This document shows, one piece after another, positions 57,522 through 64,000 of a stretch of 64,000 bases of DNA. The notes beneath the pieces are model-generated. The model was given only the letters and a program-made list of their open reading frames with translations, was not told the DNA's origin and ran no database searches. Source of the stretch: RFSX01 sp965248155 (GTDB lineage Bacteria; Bacteroidota; Bacteroidia; Chitinophagales; Saprospiraceae); the NCBI GenBank assembly GCA_965248155.1, contig CBDFIO010000002.1, positions 1,550,001-1,614,000 of the forward strand, given 5' to 3'. The position numbers were made by a program, and so were the translations under genes. How positions within the stretch are numbered: the stretch's first letter is position 1; the number at the start of each line of letters is the position of its first letter.

Positions 57522-58505
57522 TTAAGTTACACTTTTAAAAGTTAAATTGAAATATTTTTGTCTGCGTTTTTTAAATGTTTTGTGTTTACATAATTTTTTT
57601 CTCTTCAGTTTTTCTTCTTTTAATCCATAATAAACATCTGCTGGTGTCAAGTTTTGTAAAGATTCATGATATCTGTGATGGTTATAATATTTTACAAATT
57701 GTGAAAGAGGAAAACTCAATTCACCTGGGCTGTAATAATGATCCAGTTTAATTACATTTTTCATCGTTCTGTGATACCTTTCAATCTTGCCTTGCGTTTG
57801 AGGATGACCAGGTCTTCCTCTCACATGTTTAATTTTGTAATCATCCAAATAAGAGCTCAACTCTTGACTTAAATAACAAGATCCATTATCAGATAATAAC
57901 TTAGGCGGTTTATTCAAATTTACATTTGGATGGTTTAATGCCTGATTCAAAGTATTTTTTACATCAAGGGTTTTCATCGTTGAGCACAACTCCCAACTTA
58001 TAATGTACCTAGAATAATCATCTAATATAGTCGATAGGTAATACCATCCCCAGCCAATGATTTTGAAATAAGTAAAATCAGTTTGCCACATTTGATTGAC
58101 AGTTGTTGTTTTGTCTTTAAATTCATCTGCGGCAGATATCAGATCATAATGAGGAGGGTTTATCAGTCCAGCAGATTTCAATATTCTGTAAACACTGCTT
58201 TCGCTTATAAAGTATTGATTCTCATCAGTATACCTGCAAGCCAATTCTCTACAAGAAAGCTCTGAAACTTCCAGTGCCAGATTCAATATATTAGACCTGA
58301 TCCGATCAGGAATCTTGTTCCAATAGTGCTTCCTTGTACTTTTCTTTTCCTCTAATCCTACAATTCCATTTTCCCGATATTTCTTATACCAGTTGTAAAA
58401 GGTTGATTTGTGAATACCAATTTCCTTGAGAGTTCTTCTAACACTCCATTCGGATTGCTCAACCAGCCTAATCAGTTCCATCTTTTCTTTTGCTGTAAAT
58501 CGCAT
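57522..58505 (-). CDS. IS3-family transposase OrfB (copy 1)
   Basis: 327 residues. HTH region (NILNLALEVSELSCRELACR), then rve integrase core: WQTDFTYFKIIGWGWYYLST (first Asp), LSDNGSCYLSQELSSYL (second Asp), and GRPGHPQTQGKIERYHRTMK with the Glu. Differs from copy 2 at two residues (Asn/Asp and Ala/Val). The expected OrfAB fusion cannot be made because orfA has a stop. Confidence 0.93.
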   Translation of the reverse strand: MRFTAKEKMELIRLVEQSEWSVRRTLKEIGIHKSTFYNWYKKYRENGIVGLEEKKSTRKHYWNKIPDRIRSNILNLALEVSELSCRELACRYTDENQYFISESSVYRILKSAGLINPPHYDLISAADEFKDKTTTVNQMWQTDFTYFKIIGWGWYYLSTILDDYSRYIISWELCSTMKTLDVKNTLNQALNHPNVNLNKPPKLLSDNGSCYLSQELSSYLDDYKIKHVRGRPGHPQTQGKIERYHRTMKNVIKLDHYYSPGELSFPLSQFVKYYNHHRYHESLQNLTPADVYYGLKEEKLKRKKLCKHKTFKKRRQKYFNLTFKSVT

Positions 58506-58519
58506 ATACTTCTTGAATT

Positions 58520-58870
58520 TTATTTTACTCCATTCAAGCTTTTTTTAAGCACACGATTTTTTAGAGTAAGTTCTGCTACTACCTCTTTAAGGTCTTGATT
58601 TTCTGTCTTTAGATGTTGAACTTCTGAAGTGTTGGCTTCACGTTCTGTGTCTCCCTTTAAACGTTTCTTCCCTGCTTCCATGAAATCTTTACTCCACTTA
58701 TATTATAGTGGTTGTGAAATCTCTTCTCTTCTACAAAGAGAAGCAAAACTTTGTTCTCCTCTTAATCCTTCAATGACTATTTTAATCTTTTCTTCTGTAG
58801 AAAATTTACGTCTTGTCCTTCTTTTTACATCTCGGACATAAGATTCTGCTGATTTGTTTTTCTTGTTCAT
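58520..58870 (-). pseudogene. IS3-family OrfA (copy 1), nonsense mutation
   Basis: Aligns base for base with orfA of copy 2 but codon TAT is TAA at 58705-58703, after the residues SQPL. Other differences include Asn for Thr near the start and Lys for Arg. OrfA binds DNA through a helix-turn-helix (SVASLCRREEISQPLYYKW in copy 2); the truncated version lacks its end, so copy 1 cannot transpose alone. Confidence 0.9.
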
Positions 58871-58952
58871 AATAAAGTGAATTTAATAGTTATGTATAAC
58901 TTAATTTTATTCACTTAATGGTCCACTTTTATTTGACGATTTACAATAGAAG

Positions 58953-59653
58953 ATAATCACGCGCAAGATATATTTATTAGTACGCATTCGCATGAAGAAA
59001 AAGACTTTGCCACGATATATTTGGCAACAATTAAAAAATCTATCGAGTCTGAAATCTCAGATTTGTATGAGTTTTTTTTTGCAACAAAAATGCACCTCTA
59101 TTTTCCCTATAGTTCCTATGAAAAACACGTTCATTTAGTCGCCAAAACAGGAAGCGGAAAAAGTGAATTAATCAAATTAATGCTTTATGATTTAATCAGA
59201 AAGAGTGCAGAAAAAAGAAATAAATCCATAGTTCTAATAGCGCCCGATTATGACCTACCTACGGAGGTTTTGCGCTTTTCCTTAAATCAAGGAGTCAACA
59301 AAAAAAGAGTCGTTTTCCTCGACCCTTCAATCAAAGACACGGCCAATAGATTGCTAGGGGAAAACTTTATAAAAGACAAATATATCTTTTCGATTAATCC
59401 CTTTGATTTAAGTAATCCGACAGAGGAACGTATCAACATTTATAAGCAATATTTGACCAGTGCTTTTTTTGAAATTATAAAAGACAAAGTTGAATTGAGT
59501 GGTAATATGGAACCGATTGTAAAGTCATGTATAAGCACCTTATTAAGACTTAAAAACACCTCTATTGCCGATTTTAAAGACTTCCTAGACGATGAAAAAA
59601 ATGAACGATTAGTTAATGAAAGCATTGCCAATGAACCCAATACATTCATTAGC
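58953..59653 (+). pseudogene. P-loop conjugation-type ATPase, middle part, cut by IS3 on both sides
   Basis: In frame with 57142-57481. HVHLVAKTGSGKSELIKLML is a Walker A motif (GSGKS); SIVLIAPDYDLP is a Walker B-like strand. This matches the HerA/VirD4/TraG-type ATPases of conjugative and mobile elements. The last native residues are PNTFIS; at 59654 the IS3 end replaces the rest and forms a 13-residue false tail. An apparent start TTG at 59021 is internal. C-terminal ATPase motifs are missing. Confidence 0.75.
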
Positions 59654-59728
59654 TGTAAATCGTCAAATAAAAGTGGACCATTAAGTGAATAAAATTAAGT
59701 TATACATAACTATTAAATTCACTTTATT

Positions 59729-60079
59729 ATGACCAAGAAAAACAAATCAGCAGAATCTTATGTCCGAGATGTAAAAAGAAGGACAAGACGTAAATTTTCT
59801 ACAGAAGAAAAGATTAGAATAGTCATTGAAGGATTAAGAGGAGAACAAAGTGTTGCTTCTCTTTGTAGAAGAGAAGAGATTTCACAACCACTATATTATA
59901 AGTGGAGTAAAGATTTCATGGAAGCAGGGAAGAAACGTTTAAAGGGAGACACAGAACGTGAAGCCAACACTTCAGAAGTTCAACATCTAAAGACAGAAAA
60001 TCAAGACCTTAAAGAGGTAGTAGCAGAACTTACCCTGAAAAATCGTGTGCTTAAAAAAAGCTTGAATGGAGTAAAATAA
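59729..60079 (+). CDS. IS3-family OrfA (copy 2)
   Basis: 116 residues: helix-turn-helix (KIRIVIEGLRGEQSVASLCR) and a leucine-zipper-like C-terminus (LKTENQDLKEVVAELTLKNR). A run of seven A followed by G at 60053-60060 lies just before the stop, where slippage into the -1 frame would make the OrfAB transposase; the orfB frame is open there. Confidence 0.92.
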   Translation: MTKKNKSAESYVRDVKRRTRRKFSTEEKIRIVIEGLRGEQSVASLCRREEISQPLYYKWSKDFMEAGKKRLKGDTEREANTSEVQHLKTENQDLKEVVAELTLKNRVLKKSLNGVK

Positions 60080-60093
60080 AATTCAAGAAGTAT

Positions 60094-61077
60094 ATGCGAT
60101 TTACAGCAAAAGAAAAGATGGAACTGATTAGGCTGGTTGAGCAATCCGAATGGAGTGTTAGAAGAACTCTCAAGGAAATTGGTATTCACAAATCAACCTT
60201 TTACAACTGGTATAAGAAATATCGGGAAAATGGAATTGTAGGATTAGAGGAAAAGAAAAGTACAAGGAAGCATTACTGGAACAAGATTCCTGATCGGATC
60301 AGGTCTGATATATTGAATCTGGCACTGGAAGTTTCAGAGCTTTCTTGTAGAGAATTGGTTTGCAGGTATACTGATGAGAATCAATACTTTATAAGCGAAA
60401 GCAGTGTTTACAGAATATTGAAATCTGCTGGACTGATAAACCCTCCTCATTATGATCTGATATCTGCCGCAGATGAATTTAAAGACAAAACAACAACTGT
60501 CAATCAAATGTGGCAAACTGATTTTACTTATTTCAAAATCATTGGCTGGGGATGGTATTACCTATCGACTATATTAGATGATTATTCTAGGTACATTATA
60601 AGTTGGGAGTTGTGCTCAACGATGAAAACCCTTGATGTAAAAAATACTTTGAATCAGGCATTAAACCATCCAAATGTAAATTTGAATAAACCGCCTAAGT
60701 TATTATCTGATAATGGATCTTGTTATTTAAGTCAAGAGTTGAGCTCTTATTTGGATGATTACAAAATTAAACATGTGAGAGGAAGACCTGGTCATCCTCA
60801 AACGCAAGGCAAGATTGAAAGGTATCACAGAACGATGAAAAATGTAATTAAACTGGATCATTATTACAGCCCAGGTGAATTGAGTTTTCCTCTTTCACAA
60901 TTTGTAAAATATTATAACCATCACAGATATCATGAATCTTTACAAAACTTGACACCAGCAGATGTTTATTATGGATTAAAAGAAGAAAAACTGAAGAGAA
61001 AAAAATTATGTAAACACAAAACATTTAAAAAACGCAGACAAAAATATTTCAATTTAACTTTTAAAAGTGTAACTTAA
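60094..61077 (+). CDS. IS3-family transposase OrfB (copy 2)
   Basis: 327 residues, intact, with the rve core described for copy 1 (WQTDFTYF, LSDNGSCYL, GHPQTQGKIERYHR). OrfB is in the -1 frame relative to OrfA, consistent with programmed frameshifting. This copy looks functional and could mobilise the defective one in trans. Confidence 0.94.
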   Translation: MRFTAKEKMELIRLVEQSEWSVRRTLKEIGIHKSTFYNWYKKYRENGIVGLEEKKSTRKHYWNKIPDRIRSDILNLALEVSELSCRELVCRYTDENQYFISESSVYRILKSAGLINPPHYDLISAADEFKDKTTTVNQMWQTDFTYFKIIGWGWYYLSTILDDYSRYIISWELCSTMKTLDVKNTLNQALNHPNVNLNKPPKLLSDNGSCYLSQELSSYLDDYKIKHVRGRPGHPQTQGKIERYHRTMKNVIKLDHYYSPGELSFPLSQFVKYYNHHRYHESLQNLTPADVYYGLKEEKLKRKKLCKHKTFKKRRQKYFNLTFKSVT

Positions 61078-61117
61078 TTTTATTCACTTATTGTCCACTT
61101 TGGTTTGAAGACCTACA

Positions 61118-61250
61118 GTATTATGATGAAGCTTTGGATTATTGCCATGTGCTATATAATATCAACCCTGATGATAAAAGAATAAACCAAATAAGAAAAC
61201 AACTTAGAGAAGGATCTCAAGTTGAAGAACTAAAATATTTATTCAAATGA
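61118..61250 (+). pseudogene. TPR-protein C-terminal fragment
   Basis: Frame YYDEALDYCHVLYNINPDDK, RINQIRKQLREGSQVEELKY, stopping at TGA 61248-61250. This is the end of a TPR helix pair and is unlike the ATPase on the other side of the IS. The rest of the gene is not in the window. It precedes the SGNH gene by 11 bp. Confidence 0.55.
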
Positions 61251-61261
61251 TCAATTGAGTA

Positions 61262-62304
61262 ATGGAAGCGTTTGACTTGTTTTACATAATACTGGTTCTA
61301 CTTAGTTTAAGCGTGTTGGCAATTGCACTCTTATTACTTAAAAAACGATCGGAAAAACTAAATCCAGAATCACGGATTGTCATTTTATGGAACTCCGTGA
61401 TTAGTATTTTTATTATCCTTTTATTTTTCTCGGCTGGAGAGACTTACTTTAGATTTTTTGTTGACACAACAGATTCCTTTGGTGTTAATAAAATAACACA
61501 ACGCTGGTTAGACCGACATTTCATTTCAAATAACTTTAATACTCGCGACAACATCGATTATACCTTAAAGATGGTTCCAGGGAAAAAACGTATCACCTTT
61601 ATTGGTGATTCTTTTACCGCTGGTCACGGTATTAAAAACGTAGATGACAGATTTGTTAATCTTATTCGTCATACATATCCAGAAATTGAAGTACATGCAT
61701 TTGCAAACCCCGGTTTTGAAACAATCGACCAATTGGAATTTCTTCCAAAATTAGAACATGATGGATACGATTTTGATTTAGTGGTTTTGATATATAATTT
61801 AAATGATATTGCTCCTTTAATAAAAGAAACAGAAAGTGTATATGACCAAATTTATTCCTTTCAAGATGACCTCGGTTATTTAGCCCGAACAAGTTACTTT
61901 ATCAATTTCCTTGCTTTCAGATTTTTTGCTGTTCAGAACTCCAGTTTTATGAACTATTACAGTTATGTAAAGCAAGGATATTTTTCAGATGCATGGGACC
62001 AACAACAGCATTCCCTAAATGAGATTAAAAATAATTTAGATGATAAAGGAGCAAACTTGATGGTTGTTACCTTCCCTTTATTGCAGCAGATGGGGGCTCA
62101 TTATGAATTTGAAAACGCTCATAAAAAATTAAATGCGCTTTGGCTAAGTTTAGATGTCCCTCATCTCGATTTATTCCCGGTTTTTAATAAATATGAAGGA
62201 CGAGATCTTACCATTAATAAATTTGATGCTCACCCAACGAGTTTGCCAATACAATTGCTGCGGAAAGCATAAATAATTTTCTCAGAGTAAATATCTCTCA
62301 GTAG
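61262..62304 (+). CDS. membrane-anchored SGNH/GDSL-type hydrolase (frame change at C-terminus)
   Basis: Two N-terminal membrane helices (FYIILVLLSLSVLAIALLLL and VISIFIILLFFSAGETYF). FIGDSFTAGHGIKN has the GDS nucleophile. Near the end DAHPTS appears and the frame stops at 62272; one extra C in the CCC at 62233-62235 would give DAHPNEFANTIAAESINNF, the usual D-x-H-P-N-x block III with stop at 62304. So the catalytic His region is probably misread, by mutation or sequencing error. Often acts on acetylated glycans or lipids. Confidence 0.75.
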
Positions 62305-62369
62305 TAATTGTCCTGCAAAAATTTTAGTCTTATAAGATTCTGAGTATATTAATTTCAGTTATTAAAATT

Positions 62370-63950
62370 TTGAAAGAATTGAAAATTGAATTTCATAAAG
62401 ATTCAAATCGCTTAAGTGTTATTCTGATCCTACTATGCTTGTTGATTACAGGAATAACGTTCAGCCCTACCCTCTTTAATGATCTGATCAATTGGGATGA
62501 TGAGTTTTATATATTTGAAAATGACTTGATTCGGCAATTAAATTTTAATAGCCTAGTAGATATATTTTCAACATTTCAGTTTCACGGAAACTATCATCCA
62601 TTGACATTGGTATCACTGGCTGTTGATTATGCCATATCCGGTTATGACCCTTTTACTTTCCATCTTACCAGCTACGTCCTACATCTCATTAGTACAATAA
62701 TCGTTTTTGGAATCTTCAACAAGTTGACGGATAATACTTGGATAGCTTTTTTAGTGAGTTTATTGTTTGGCATTCATCCTATGCATGTAGAACCAGTAGC
62801 ATGGATTTCTTCTAGGAAAGATGTTCTTTACTGTTTCTTTTATGTTCTAGCTATGCTCTCTTTTCTTTTTTATGTAAAAGAAAAGAAGATGAAGCCTTTT
62901 TATTATACAGCAACTTTGGTTTTATTTCTGGCTTCACTTTTATCTAAAGGGATGGCCGTAACATTTCCTGTAATCCTTTTGAGTCTGGATTATCTTATGC
63001 AAAGGAAAGACTATAGGAAAATGCTCATTGAAAAAACTCCCTTTTTAATACTTAGTATAATTTTTGGACTTATTGCCGTTTTCTCGCAGGAGAATAGTTC
63101 TGCGCTTATGCCTTTACAACGAATTCCGATAACACAAAGCTTTACGGTAGCGTGTAATGGTACACTCATTTACATACTCAAATCAATTGTCCCTTACAAT
63201 TTATCAGCCTTACATCCTTGGCCACCGGTTGAAAATGGACGATTTTTAATACAAGTATATTTATCTATTCCTGTTATTATTTTATTGTTGATTGGAGTCA
63301 TTGTAAAGTTTCGAAAAAATAGGCATATCCTTTTTGGCCTTGGTTTTTTCCTAATATCCATTGCTCTAGTATCGCAATTTATTGTAGTTGGAAATAAGCT
63401 TATCGCTGAAAGATATAGTTACATCTCCTACTTGGGGCTGTTCTATATTTTTTCTTACTACTTTCTAAAAACGATCAATAATAACGAGATAGAAAAGATT
63501 TATAAGGGAAGCTTAATCGTTGTCGGAATGGTTTACATATTATGCCTCTGTAGTATTTCCTTTAATCGATGTAAAGTTTGGATGGATAGTGAGATATTAT
63601 GGTCAGATGTTATCTCAAAATTTCCTGACCATTACCTAGGTTATGCCTCACGAGGTAATCATTATTATGAATTTGGAAATCTCGATGCAGCTTTGCAGGA
63701 TTTTAACACCAGCCTTCGTCTGGAACCAAATCTTTATGAAATTCACAATAATCGAGGAGTGATTTTTCAAGACAAAGGAAGAAAAGAAAAGGCACTGGAA
63801 GAATTCGATGCTTGCCTGGAAGTAGAACCTAATTATATCAATGCACTTTATAATCGAGGCCTGTTATTGTCTGATCTCAATAGGGGTCGTGAAGCATTAA
63901 AAGATTTTCAAAAAATGATTGAATTGGACAGCAGTAATATAATAGCTTAA
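62370..63950 (+). pseudogene. TMTC-like glycosyltransferase with TPRs, truncated by IS982
   Basis: 526 residues, with a TTG start. About nine to ten membrane helices (for example LTGITFSPTLFN region, FLVSLLFGIHPMHVEPVAWI). INWDDEFYIFENDL gives the metal-binding acidic pair and HPMHVEPVAWISSRKDVL the loop typical of TMTC-type O-mannosyltransferase relatives. Three TPR units occur at the C-terminus (YASRGNHYYEFGNLDAALQD, EIHNNRGVIFQDKGRKEKAL, ALYNRGLLLSDLNRGREALK). The TAA at 63948-63950 is created at the IS982 junction (63949), so the tail is missing. Confidence 0.8.
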
Positions 63951-64000
63951 CGTGAGTTCGATGTAAGACTAGGCCAAAAGGAGTTGTTTGGTATCGACCA
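63949..64000 (-). mobile_element. IS982 second copy, partial (runs off the window)
   Basis: The 52 bases equal the reverse complement of 21703-21754, the right end of the IS982 at 20723. The element enters the window's end in the opposite orientation. Confidence 0.95.

Larger units (their letters stand above)
57482..58945 (-). mobile_element. IS3-family element, copy 1, 1464 bp
   Basis: Ends TGTAGGTCTTCAAACC (left) and, inverted, TGTAAATCGTCAAATA (right), each followed by a shared long inverted repeat around AAGTGAATAAAATTAAGTTA. A 7-bp direct repeat ATAGAAG flanks it (57475-57481 and 58946-58952). orfB is intact; orfA has a stop codon. Confidence 0.93.
59654..61117 (+). mobile_element. IS3-family element, copy 2, 1464 bp
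   Basis: Inverted relative to copy 1 and the same length, with the same ends. The flanks AGC and GTA show no target duplication, and the right flank is a different gene, so one end has been rearranged. Confidence 0.93.

Overview
The window looks like chromosome of a low-GC member of the Bacteroidota. Supporting evidence is type IX secretion (T9SS) C-terminal sorting domains on several exported proteins, a TTG-N20-TATATTTG promoter in front of a tRNA (the Bacteroidota -33/-7 form), large DUF4175 and ASPIC/FG-GAP proteins, a SecA longer than the Proteobacterial one, and the IS982, IS3, IS21 and IS1380 families. I cannot place it more finely.

Layout. 1-3.0 kb: the 5' part of a secreted M12B-like zinc protease with HYR domains and near-identical 168-bp FG-GAP-like tandem repeats, in visibly more GC-rich sequence than the rest. 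3.1-9.0 kb: a graveyard of mobile and exported genes (IS1380 fragment, frameshifted M23 peptidase, IS21 remnant, 136-bp direct duplication, frameshifted T9SS cargo, integrase fragment cut by an IS3 end) closed by tRNA-Val. 9.2-14.6 kb: a polysaccharide operon on the minus strand (FkbM methyltransferase, Wzx flippase, Wzz chain-length regulator, O-antigen ligase) followed upstream by tRNA-Phe. 14.9-24.6 kb: ogt, a sulfatase, an FkbM-TPR protein with a nonsense codon, a radical SAM protein overlapping a sulfotransferase, an IS982 copy, a sulfotransferase-methyltransferase fusion and a YbhN/AglD-type membrane protein. Together these suggest a surface glycan that is methylated and sulfated.

24.7-36.9 kb is largely housekeeping: FAD/NAD oxidoreductase, Nfu iron-sulfur scaffold, inositol monophosphatase, ABC permease, a membrane-protein pair, secreted metallo-beta-lactamase-fold and M14 peptidases, YbeY, an RsbW-like kinase and the DUF4175 giant. 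37.2-47.4 kb: an ASPIC/FG-GAP gene broken by three frame changes, an S37 peptidase fused to a CpcT/CpeT domain, an ECF sigma factor with its membrane partner, a PfkB kinase, an eleven-copy TTAAAAG repeat between divergent genes, and a TPR membrane protein split by an in-frame TAA. 47.5-54.3 kb: ALDH7-type dehydrogenase, secA, a SPOR protein and rodA.

54.7-61.1 kb is a mobile island. It truncates a DUF3179 gene, carries a DUF4407-like membrane protein overlapping a coiled-coil membrane protein, and holds a P-loop ATPase gene interrupted twice by inverted, nearly identical 1464-bp IS3 copies. The window ends with an SGNH hydrolase (frameshifted at its C-terminus) and a TMTC-like glycosyltransferase-TPR protein truncated by a second IS982 copy.

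The recurring theme is gene decay: at least ten coding sequences are frameshifted, nonsense-mutated or cut by insertion sequences. Some single-base indels lie in short homopolymers, so base-calling error must be excluded for those. No intact, clearly new multi-gene system was proven; the best candidates are the glycan sulfation/methylation cluster and the DUF4407/coiled-coil/ATPase island.
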